The position numbers were made by a program, and so were the translations under genes. Shown here piece by piece: positions 49,155-55,715 of a DNA stretch of 64,000 nucleotides. The number at the start of each line of letters is the position of its first letter. Positions within the stretch are counted from its first letter, which is position 1. The DNA is from Flavobacterium cyclinae. Its GTDB lineage: Bacteria; Bacteroidota; Bacteroidia; Flavobacteriales; Flavobacteriaceae. The notes under the pieces are model-generated. The model ran no database searches, had not been told where the DNA came from, and saw only the letters and a list, made by a program, of their open reading frames with translations. The DNA lies in assembly GCF_021172145.1 (NCBI RefSeq), contig NZ_CP089095.1, forward strand, positions 1,364,001-1,428,000, read 5' to 3'.

Positions 49155-49205
49155 AAAGGAGGTGTGAGAGGTTACTAAATTAGGGTAACCGATTTTACCA
49201 CCTTT
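49155..49205. other. Imperfect hairpin
   Basis: AAAGGAGGT (49155-49163) pairs with ACCACCTTT (49197-49205) with one mismatch, and the inner GGTTAC pairs with GTAACC. It could be a small structured RNA or part of an integration site. Confidence 0.4.
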
Positions 49206-49334
49206 TTAAACTAATCAAATTATCTTAAATCGTATACTGTAAATTTAAGCATAATTTTTTGAATATCAACACTAATTTTTGAACTAGTTACAAGTTTTTT
49301 CAGTGATTTAGCAGTCTTTATAGCTGTTTAAATT

Positions 49335-49598
49335 TTATCCTACTATGCAACGCACTACGTGTTCTAATTTAAGTCCAGTATACTCGCAAAATTCTTCTAT
49401 AGAGATTAGTTGGTGTTGTTCTTTATTAAAGTGTTTCTTAATCTTCAATAGATATAATCTTGCTTGAGCGTATTCTTTTCCCATGATGCGCTGCACGTCT
49501 TTTGGATATATACATACCCTGGTGCTGCTTGGTATCACTTCTTTTAGTTTTAATACTTTATCTATGCCTTTGACTAGGCTTTGCCTAACTTTCAGCAT
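49335..49598 (-). CDS. Small accessory protein, possible DNA-binding
   Basis: 87 residues, basic, no signal peptide. It contains a helical pattern (YPKDVQRIMGKEYAQARLYLLKIKKH, ~30-55) followed by ISIEEFCEYTGLKLEHV, which together could form a winged-helix or excisionase-like fold. I recall similar short proteins scattered in accessory regions of Bacteroidota, without assigned function. A -7 element lies four bases from the start, so the message may be leaderless. Confidence 0.6.
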   Translation of the reverse strand: MLKVRQSLVKGIDKVLKLKEVIPSSTRVCIYPKDVQRIMGKEYAQARLYLLKIKKHFNKEQHQLISIEEFCEYTGLKLEHVVRCIVG

Positions 49599-49602
49599 TA
49601 GA

Positions 49603-49610
49603 CAAATTTA
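49603..49610 (-). promoter_or_regulatory. -7 promoter element abutting the start of the 87-aa gene
   Basis: TAAATTTG on the minus strand, a perfect TAnnTTTG match, with only four bases between it and the ATG at 49598. No TTG -33 box at the usual distance. Confidence 0.4.
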
Positions 49611-49802
49611 AGTAAAATTTGAATGATTGGTATAATTAAAATAGTTGATTATTTATGTTTTTGTATGTTTTCTATAAGAGAGTGTTTGAAATATGAATTT
49701 AATAAATGAAACTTTGAATAAATCATTCCGGATTTAGTTGCAACGATTATCGAAATGAAAGTGAAATTTGAAAAGGAGTATTAATCAAAAACTTTAGAAA
49801 TT

Positions 49803-50561
49803 ATGGCTAGACAGAAAGGCATAATTAAATTGAAAGGTACTATCGGGGATATTACCTTTTATAAGACGCAGGATGGTCACTTAGCTCGTGAGAAAGGAGG
49901 AATTGATGCTAGTAGAATAGCAAGTGACCCTGCGTTTCAGAGAACGCGTGAGAATGGCTCTGAATTTGGTAGAGCAGGTAAGGCAGGAAAAATGCTAAGA
50001 ACTGCTCTTAGACCATTGCTTTTAAACTCTGCAGATGGTAGAATGGTTAGTCGATTGACACAGGCAATGATGAAAGTAATTCAAGCGGATACAGTAAGCG
50101 TTCGTGGTTTGCGTAATGTTATTGATGGTGAAGCCGAGTTATTATTTGGTTTTGAATTCAATATTCGTGGTAAATTGGGAACTACTTTATTTGCTCCGTT
50201 TGTGGCATCAATTGATCGTGTTGCAGGTGAGATAAAAGTAGATTTGGCTTCTTTTATTCCTGCGAATATGATTGCAGCTCCAAGTGGTACGACGCACTTT
50301 AAGATTATTTCTGGAGGGGCAGAAGTTGATTTTGAGGCTGAAACGTATGTGGTAGCAACTTCTGAAACCGCAATCTTGCCATGGGATGCAACTGCAACTG
50401 TTCCAATTAATCAGGTAAATGCAGTTACTGCTAACTCAACTAAGCCCTTATTTTTGGCGTTAGGTGTTGAGTTCTATCAAGAGATTAACGGTCAAATGTA
50501 TCCATTGAAAAATGGTGCTTTTAATCCATTATCGATTGCAAAAGTTGATAGTGGCGTTTAA
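49803..50561 (+). CDS. Conserved phage-like protein, unknown function
   Basis: 252 residues, soluble. The N-terminus MARQKGIIKLKGTIGDITFYKT and the segment FQRTRENGSEFGRAGKAGKMLRTA (~45-68) look basic and conserved; the rest is beta-rich with acidic end. I remember similar proteins in Bacteroidota next to DUF5675 genes, but no function. Three small genes follow in the same direction at short spacing (DUF5675-like and two membrane micro-proteins), so it is part of one module, possibly from a prophage or tailocin. Confidence 0.65.
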   Translation: MARQKGIIKLKGTIGDITFYKTQDGHLAREKGGIDASRIASDPAFQRTRENGSEFGRAGKAGKMLRTALRPLLLNSADGRMVSRLTQAMMKVIQADTVSVRGLRNVIDGEAELLFGFEFNIRGKLGTTLFAPFVASIDRVAGEIKVDLASFIPANMIAAPSGTTHFKIISGGAEVDFEAETYVVATSETAILPWDATATVPINQVNAVTANSTKPLFLALGVEFYQEINGQMYPLKNGAFNPLSIAKVDSGV

Positions 50562-50597
50562 TCTGAAGTTAGAAATTTGAAATCAGAATTTAGAAGA

Positions 50598-50993
50598 ATG
50601 GTTTTATTTTTAACTAGAACTTATTTCCCTGATGGAACGAATGGTAAACTCGAAAGCGAGGGTAAATTGATTTGTCATACAATTGAATTGCCGTGGAAGA
50701 TGAACGAGACGAAAGTTTCCTGTGTTCCAGAAGGGAAATATTTTATTAGAAAGCGATACAGTGCGAAATATAAGTGGCATTTAGAATTGTTGGATGTTCC
50801 CAAAAGAAAGTATATTTTAATACATCCAGCCAATAATGCTAAAAAGGAATTACAAGGCTGTATTGCTCCTGTTACACAACTTTCTGGACCTGGATTAGGT
50901 TTAATGTCGAGAAAGGCTTTTACTAAACTTAAAGACTTTGTTTATAAAGCTTTGGACGAAAATGAAAGTGTTGAAATATTTATTCAATCTTAA
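50598..50993 (+). CDS. DUF5675-like protein
   Basis: About 131 residues. Characteristic stretch: TRTYFPDGTNGKL, CHTIELPWK, VPEGKYFIRKRYSAKY, ILIHPANNAKKELQGCIAP (~90-108). This matches the DUF5675 family, whose GxL and His/Cys pattern recalls L,D-transpeptidase-like cell-wall enzymes, but no activity is proven. A TTG 21 bases upstream could also start the frame; ATG 50598 is preferred. Neighbours with transmembrane segments suggest a lysis-type cassette. Confidence 0.7.
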   Translation: MVLFLTRTYFPDGTNGKLESEGKLICHTIELPWKMNETKVSCVPEGKYFIRKRYSAKYKWHLELLDVPKRKYILIHPANNAKKELQGCIAPVTQLSGPGLGLMSRKAFTKLKDFVYKALDENESVEIFIQS

Positions 50994-51002
50994 ACATAGA
51001 TT

Positions 51003-51218
51003 ATGAAAAAAATTATAAATAGAGCTACAGCTCCCACACCAAAGTTTTTTAAAGTGCTTCGAACTGTTGGGTTAGCATTGGCAGCAGTAGGAGGAACTAT
51101 TTTAGCAGCTCCAATTGCTTTACCTGCAATTATAACTACTATTGGTGGTTATGCAGCTGTTGCTGGTGGAGTTTTATCAGCTGCAAGTCAGCTTACTACA
51201 ATTGATGATAGCAAATAA
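51003..51218 (+). CDS. Small membrane protein
   Basis: 71 residues with a basic start (MKKIINRATAPTPKFFKVLR) and a long Ala/Gly/Ile-rich hydrophobic stretch from about residue 24 to 62, enough for two membrane helices. It resembles holin-like or pore-forming small proteins in size and composition. It overlaps the next gene by 14 bases. Confidence 0.6.
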   Translation: MKKIINRATAPTPKFFKVLRTVGLALAAVGGTILAAPIALPAIITTIGGYAAVAGGVLSAASQLTTIDDSK

Positions 51219-51381
51219 TCCTACTTTGGTAGGAACTGCAGGAGGAACGTTTTTAAGTATTGTACCGAATATTCAATCTGAAGATATTACACGAACTATT
51301 ATTTTAGCTAGTGTTGGAGCAGTTGTCAGTTTTACGATTTCGTTACTACTTAAAAGCTTAAATAAGAAGCGCAAAAAGTAA
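51205..51381 (+). CDS. Small membrane protein, holin-like
   Basis: 58 residues, MIANNPTLVGTAGGTFLSIV... with a hydrophobic helix (TIILASVGAVVSFTISLLLK) and a very basic C-terminus (SLNKKRKK). The layout is like a class of small holins or spanin partners. ATG 51205 was chosen because the longer frame from 51142 lies inside the preceding gene. A terminator follows 41 bases later. Confidence 0.55.
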   Translation: MIANNPTLVGTAGGTFLSIVPNIQSEDITRTIILASVGAVVSFTISLLLKSLNKKRKK

Positions 51382-51422
51382 GTTTAGCCTATGTTGTGGT
51401 GACCTGTGGGTTAAACAAAATT

Positions 51423-51451
51423 AAAGCCAAGTCTCGCGACTTGGCTTTTTT
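51423..51451. terminator. Strong terminator between convergent genes
   Basis: AAAGCCAAGTC (51423-51433) pairs perfectly with GACTTGGCTTT (51438-51448) around loop TCGC, followed by T to 51451. It ends the phage-like module and also touches the original end (51450) of the interrupted DUF2971 gene. Confidence 0.92.
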
Positions 51452-52466
51452 ATATTCTATATGGGACATCAGATGGAGAAATTTTAACCTCTAAATATTC
51501 ATTCTTTTTTAAAAAATCTTTTATTGAATGTTTATTTAGTTCAAAATCAAGAGATGGACCAATTATGATATCAGTTATGGGTAACTGTTTTATTTTGAAT
51601 TATTTATTTTTTTCTAAATCATCAAGTTCTATATTATTCTTTTCTCTAAATTCTTTTTCAAGTTTATAATTTGTTTTGAGTTCAAGATAAGGAACTAATA
51701 AATTGTTTTTACTAATTCTATATGAAATAATATCATCAGATTCATTGTAATCTTTATCAATTGATAAATCAAACCTAAATTCTTTCTCTTCACTGAACGA
51801 GCTATGTTTAAATTGACCGACATATTTATCAATAATTTCATTAATTTCTTGAGCAATTACTTTATATAAATCTAGTTCATTAAGAATATTTAGAACACTT
51901 AATTTAGATAAATAAAATTCATAACTCTTATCAATTATTTTTTCTACTATTTCTTTTTGATTTTCAAGACTATATTCAATAAACATTCCATTAGCTTTAG
52001 GTTGAAAACCTTCAATTAATTTTTTTAAATCAAGTCCGATTGCAATTCCTTTACCATCATCAGCATAAGCTCTCCACTGGCTTAATAGATCACCATCTAA
52101 TGAAAAACAAGTAACATAGTGATTTGAAATTAATTTATTATCCAATTCTTTTTGAATGGAGTTTATTATATTTAAGCCTTCTTGGTTACTAATTTTATGT
52201 TTCTTTTCTTCAATACATTTTTTAAATAATTCTATACCATAATAATACTCCTTTTTGTCATTTAAATATGCAGAATTACTTGAAAAAAAACATTGATTTT
52301 CAACTATTGCTTTTAAACCAGATAAATTTGTATAATGGTAAAGTGTTTTATTACGTCTTGAAGTTTTTTGAAGTGAATTATTCTCAAGTAAATCACTAAG
52401 TTCTTTTTCTAAACTTAATTTAAGAGCTTCAAATACAGGATTTTTTCTATTTATTTCCTCTACCAT
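51450..52466 (-). pseudogene. DUF2971 family gene interrupted by an in-frame stop
   Basis: The intact part (52466-51603) encodes 288 residues with DUF2971 hallmarks: LYHYTNLSGLKAIVENQCFFSS (~42-60), SNSAYLNDKKEYYYG and CFSLDGDLLSQWRAYADDGKGIAIG (~125-150). A TAA at 51600-51602 stops it. In the same frame the next 49 codons (to TAA at 51450) read on as FKIKQLPITDIIIGPSLDFE ... ISPSDVPYR, which resembles the usual end of this family. So one nonsense codon seems to have removed the C-terminus; the shortened protein may or may not work. It starts one base after the TIR gene stop. DUF2971 function is not established; the HYT...I pattern recalls ADP-ribosyltransferase-like folds. Confidence 0.72.
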
Positions 52467-52467
52467 T

Positions 52468-52971
52468 TTACTTTTCTTTTTTGCTTGTTAAAGCACCCAA
52501 CAACAGTATTGCAGCACCCACACCAAGTAAAATCTCTAAACCACTCACTCCTTCTTTATTTTGAGTCTTTTTATCTGAAGAAATTCTTTCAAACAAATCA
52601 ATTTTAAATTTTTCCAGACTATTTAAATCATAATCATCAATATACATTTCAATAGGATTTTTACCTTGAAAATCAATATTTTTCCCATTATGGTTAGAAT
52701 ATATTACAATGACTTGATTATCTTTTTTTGATTTTAACGCATATTCTATTTCTTCTGTTACTGTTTTAGATAAATTAGTGGTTGAAAAAATTACAAACCA
52801 ATTTGAAGAATCAATGTTTGCTTTAGTTTGTGGAGAAAGTCTATTAAAATAATTTCTTTCCGGTAAATAAATAAAGTATCCATTTTGTCTACCTTTTCGA
52901 AAAAGATCGATAGCAATATTTTTTTCGTTTATTGAATCCGGATTATATGTTATGAATATACTATTTTGCAT
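52468..52971 (-). CDS. TIR-domain protein with C-terminal membrane anchor
   Basis: 167 residues. The TIR-like fold is suggested by the opening strand SIFITYNPDS, SSNWFVIFSTTNLSKTVTEEIEYALKSK (~55-82; Glu73/Glu74 are at the place of the catalytic Glu of NAD-cleaving TIRs) and QVIVIYS. Residues ~143-162 form a membrane helix (GLEILLGVGAAILLLGALTS) and the end is basic. It forms a two-gene unit with the DUF2971 gene. Bacterial TIRs often deplete NAD during phage defence, so a membrane-tied abortive-infection role is possible. Confidence 0.65.
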   Translation of the reverse strand: MQNSIFITYNPDSINEKNIAIDLFRKGRQNGYFIYLPERNYFNRLSPQTKANIDSSNWFVIFSTTNLSKTVTEEIEYALKSKKDNQVIVIYSNHNGKNIDFQGKNPIEMYIDDYDLNSLEKFKIDLFERISSDKKTQNKEGVSGLEILLGVGAAILLLGALTSKKEK

Positions 52972-52988
52972 TAAATTATATATTTTTA

Positions 52989-52996
52989 CAAAGCTA
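52989..52996 (-). promoter_or_regulatory. -7 promoter element of the TIR/DUF2971 unit
   Basis: TAGCTTTG on the minus strand matches TAnnTTTG and lies 18 bases upstream of the TIR start. No TTG at the usual distance was found. Confidence 0.45.
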
Positions 52997-53016
52997 CTAA
53001 ATGTTGTGAATAAAAA

Positions 53017-53439
53017 CTATTTATTGACATATCTATGTGAAATAACTCTTCTTAAATCATTGATTAAAATTAAATTTTCGTGAAATTGTTTTTCTTTTTG
53101 AGCTAGTAATTTTAAAGCTTCCACATGTTTTATATGTACCTCATATTCTTCCATTAATTGTGCTGATTTTGAGAAGAATTCTTTTTTAAAATCAGGTAGT
53201 CGTAAAAATGAAATTACAGAACCTACTAAATGTTGGTGCCAAAATTTTGATTTCCATAAACTATAAGCAACCCAAAAGATATTTTCACAATCTTTTTCAT
53301 TGTCAAATATGATTACAAAGCTGTTTGTGAATGCTTCATTTTGAGGTTTTCCGCTGTTCATTCCTTTGTTTAAAATAAAGAAATGAGGTTTGTTGTAGCT
53401 TGTGCCTACTTTGTGAGATTTGATGATGTAATTTTGCAT
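53017..53439 (-). CDS. DUF6943-like accessory protein
   Basis: About 140 residues, soluble. The segment MQNYIIKSHKVGTSYNKPHFFILNKGMNSGKP followed by NSFVIIFDNEKD and YSLWKSKFWHQHLVGSVISFLRL agrees with what I remember of DUF6943, a short Bacteroidota family of unknown role found in mobile regions. A longer frame extends to 53562 but its extra 41 residues are low-complexity and Phe-rich; ATG 53439 fits the family start. It lies between the TIR unit and the hairpin-rich region. Confidence 0.65.
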   Translation of the reverse strand: MQNYIIKSHKVGTSYNKPHFFILNKGMNSGKPQNEAFTNSFVIIFDNEKDCENIFWVAYSLWKSKFWHQHLVGSVISFLRLPDFKKEFFSKSAQLMEEYEVHIKHVEALKLLAQKEKQFHENLILINDLRRVISHRYVNK

Positions 53440-53580
53440 AATACAAGGATTTAAAGCGTTAACTTCCTTCGTATTCCAGTTTCGGTTCCACGAAATGTGA
53501 ACAATAAGCCAAGATGCCTCACACACATTTTTGCAAAAGAAAAAGGAAAAAAAGAAAGCCACTTTGCCTTGTGGAGGGTT

Positions 53581-53714
53581 TCAAAAAAGCAAGTTTTTCG
53601 GGTAAAATACTACCCTTATGAGTCATTAGTAATAAGTAAAAAGTGAAATGTCGGGCTGGAAATGTGAGGGTGGAGATTTTATCCGGAACCGAAGGCTTGA
53701 ACTTGCTTTTTTGA
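53581..53714. repeat. Inverted repeat, 15-bp arms
   Basis: TCAAAAAAGCAAGTT (53581-53595) and its exact reverse complement at 53700-53714, enclosing about 104 bases. Confidence 0.85.
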
Positions 53715-53800
53715 ATGCCTGGAACAAACCTTTGGTTTCTTTTTTTTTTTTTTGTAAAAATGTTTTTTTTATGTTTTGAAATGGGTAAGTCTTCAAAGGG

Positions 53801-53888
53801 TGTGGTTTTCTTTTTTACATAAGGCGACCTCGACTACGCTCGATTTCACAATAAGTACTTTTGAAAATTTAAAAAAAAGAAAACCACA
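53801..53888. repeat. Inverted repeat, 16-bp arms
   Basis: TGTGGTTTTCTTTTTT (53801-53816) and its exact reverse complement at 53873-53888. The 56-base interior contains GCGACCTCGACTACGCTCGA, a motif I associate with intergenic repeats in flavobacteria. Confidence 0.85.
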
Positions 53889-54084
53889 TGCTTTGTGGGA
53901 TTTGATTTTTGAGGATGCCTGATTAGTCAGTTAACAGTCGCAGTTTTCAGTTTGCAGTCAAAGTCTAATGGAAATGGGAGGCATTTTCAAAAAACAATGC
54001 AAATACTACCGAGTGCGATGGGGCAGTAGGGCGGGCAAGGGTATTATTTTTATTTGCTTACTAGGGTTTTGCTATTGCTATTAT

Positions 54085-54165
54085 GATGGATAGATGCCTT
54101 TTATTAGTGTTCAGTGCACAGTTTTTAGTAATCAGTTTTTTGGAAACTTGAGGCATCTATCCATC
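54085..54165. repeat. Inverted repeat, 15-bp arms
   Basis: GATGGATAGATGCCT (54085-54099) and its exact reverse complement at 54151-54165, separated by 51 bases. Confidence 0.85.
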
Positions 54166-54235
54166 GTGAAAGCAATTTACTGGGATTGTTTTAGCAAAAA
54201 AAAATGATACGCTTGCTGGGATTTTGGTTTTGTGG

Positions 54236-54293
54236 GTAATAAAATGGCTTTTACCATTGGCAAATTAACTGAAATTAAAAGCCATTTTATTAC
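54236..54293. repeat. Inverted repeat, 18-bp arms, over the start of a small ORF
   Basis: GTAATAAAATGGCTTTTA (54236-54253) and its exact reverse complement at 54276-54293, loop 22 bases. The left arm includes the ATG (54244) of the 66-aa frame, so the folded RNA would hide that start codon. Confidence 0.88.
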
Positions 54294-54444
54294 TTACAAA
54301 AGCAATGCAAATACTACCTATTTAAACACAAAGCTGATAAAAACAGTTACCGTGAACGTTTATAAAAGCGATGGTAACCGATTATATTCCTATGAAATGG
54401 TGAACGTTGTTAAAGACAGTGGCGAAGGACGGTGTTTTTTGTAG
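54244..54444 (+). CDS. Small hypothetical protein, 66 aa
   Basis: MAFTIGKLTEIKSHFITYKS then a beta-strand-like pattern (LIKTVTVNVYKSDGNRLYSYEMVNVV) and a basic end. Codon choice looks coding (varied third bases, sensible residues), but no family is recognised. Its ATG is buried in an 18-bp inverted repeat. A GTG at 54232 could extend it by four residues. It might be part of a toxin or antitoxin pair, which is guesswork. Confidence 0.4.
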   Translation: MAFTIGKLTEIKSHFITYKSNANTTYLNTKLIKTVTVNVYKSDGNRLYSYEMVNVVKDSGEGRCFL

Positions 54445-54518
54445 CAGGGTGATGCGATGGGAGCTGCAAAAAATGTTGTCCTGGAGCCACTGGCAAGCGC
54501 GTTGGGTGAGCGGCTTTT

Positions 54519-54601
54519 TTACATAATGTTATTATAGTGCATCTGATTTTTTTTTATTTGCAACATAGTTCTTTATGCACTATAATGCCACATTATGTAA
54601 C
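54519..54601. repeat. Long imperfect inverted repeat, ~24-27-base arms
   Basis: Left arm TTACATAATGT..TATTATAGTGCAT (54519-54542) and right arm 54575-54601, whose complement reads the same with a two-base insertion (GG/CC bulge). Located downstream of the SIR2-like gene end, so it may act as a terminator or site for both strands. Confidence 0.8.
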
Positions 54602-54700
54602 TAAGCTTTGGGAAAAGTTTTTGTTGCTTTGTACTATTTATCTATTGGAATGATAAACTACTGGCATACAAAAACTTTTGGAGTGATGGGAAGGAGTGGG

Positions 54701-55687
54701 TTATAGTTTTTTATTTTCTTCACGTATAAGAGGTTCAATCCATTGATGCATTTCGTATATATCGTTAAATTCTGGAAAAGGGTTATCATCCCAAGGACTG
54801 TTCATTAAATAGGCATCAAAAAAGGCATCTGTACTTCTTCTTGGATGATGCCACAAATAACTTTCTTTAAAATTATCTATTACAGAATAATGGTGACTAT
54901 GTATGAAATCGTGCCACGTTTCTTCAACTTCTTCTTCAGGTTTTATGTCTATGATTTCTAATTCATAAAATTCACGAGATCTATTTTTCATAGATGCATC
55001 AAGCATTAGTTTTTTTGCATCGATATCTGAATTGGGTGCACTATATCCAAAAATTGTAACATATAATGAAATTTCGAAGTAATGTCTTAACATTTCCCAT
55101 TCATCATTAATTGTTTTATCAGCACTATAATTTTTATTTTCAACTGGAAATAATAATCTCATATCATCATAAGGCCTATTACAATGATGACAGATATTAT
55201 TATATTTATAACCTTTTAAATTACAGTATTTACATACACCGACAGCAACATTTCCATGTAGAAAAGCAACATTTGGTAGGTTTACTATTTTAGAATGCCT
55301 TCTCATCGTTTTAAGTAATAAAGGATTCCAATTAAATGTAGCAATCAAATCTTTTTTTCTTAGAGATAAAATTAAGTAATCATACAATGTTGGCTTATTT
55401 GGAATATTCATTTCATAAAAATATTCATAGACTTTTTTATCAATAATTTTTTTAACAGATAATAATGAATCATCATTAGAAATATTGCTATATAATTTTT
55501 CAAAATCAGTAATTAATCCTTCGAATTTATCTGGTATGTGATTATATAAATCCAGTTTTTCTACTAACGAGTTCATTAGAGGAAGCTTTCTACCATGTTT
55601 ATCTCCATTTGGAAATGAAGCTAAACTTGCCCCAGCTCCCAATATAACCAAGTGAGGCATTTCTTTAGACGGCAATACACTTTTCAT
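54701..55687 (-). CDS. SIR2-like (predicted NAD-binding) protein
   Basis: 328 residues. SIR2-type features: LVILGAGAS (~14-21, NAD loop), ATFNWNP (~116-122, position of the TxNxD motif), FLHGN (His144, catalytic position) and FGYSAPNSD (~213-221). A four-cysteine cluster CKYC (152-155) and CHHC (166-169) fits a structural zinc ribbon. Defence SIR2 proteins usually hydrolyse NAD to stop infected cells. It is the last gene of the six-gene minus-strand operon, 28 bases after the 532-aa gene. Confidence 0.7.
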   Translation of the reverse strand: MKSVLPSKEMPHLVILGAGASLASFPNGDKHGRKLPLMNSLVEKLDLYNHIPDKFEGLITDFEKLYSNISNDDSLLSVKKIIDKKVYEYFYEMNIPNKPTLYDYLILSLRKKDLIATFNWNPLLLKTMRRHSKIVNLPNVAFLHGNVAVGVCKYCNLKGYKYNNICHHCNRPYDDMRLLFPVENKNYSADKTINDEWEMLRHYFEISLYVTIFGYSAPNSDIDAKKLMLDASMKNRSREFYELEIIDIKPEEEVEETWHDFIHSHHYSVIDNFKESYLWHHPRRSTDAFFDAYLMNSPWDDNPFPEFNDIYEMHQWIEPLIREENKKL

Positions 55688-55715
55688 TTTTTATTATTTA
55701 AAAGCAAAGTAGAAA

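Larger units (their letters stand above)
48877..49334. other. Intergenic junction between chromosome core and accessory island
   Basis: About 460 bases without a credible gene. From left to right: a direct repeat with an internal palindrome (48911-48975), a minus-strand terminator (49076-49108), a tRNA-3'-end-like sequence (49112-49127) and a hairpin (49155-49205). To the left are housekeeping genes; to the right all genes are accessory in type. Confidence 0.6.
53563..54243. other. Hairpin-dense non-coding region
   Basis: About 680 bases without a convincing gene. It holds a series of long perfect inverted repeats (separate entries), smaller hairpins (GGGTA/TACCC at 53600, CCACA/TGTGG at 53884), homopolymer runs of T and A, and repeated CAGT-type motifs near 53930-53960 and 54110-54135. 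Its role is unknown: a structured RNA, a recombination site array or decayed mobile DNA are all possible. Confidence 0.55.

Noticed and set aside
49155..49164. AAAGGAGGTG, complementary to the 16S rRNA 3' end, as a Shine-Dalgarno site
   Set aside because: No start codon follows at a useful distance and it forms one arm of a hairpin; this phylum rarely uses such sites.
53439..53562. N-terminal extension of the DUF6943-like gene
   Set aside because: The added 41 residues begin with a Phe-rich low-complexity run and do not fit the family start at ATG 53439.
55111..55293. A 60-codon plus-strand frame rich in Tyr and His
   Set aside because: It is antisense to the zinc-ribbon region of the SIR2-like gene and has no support of its own.
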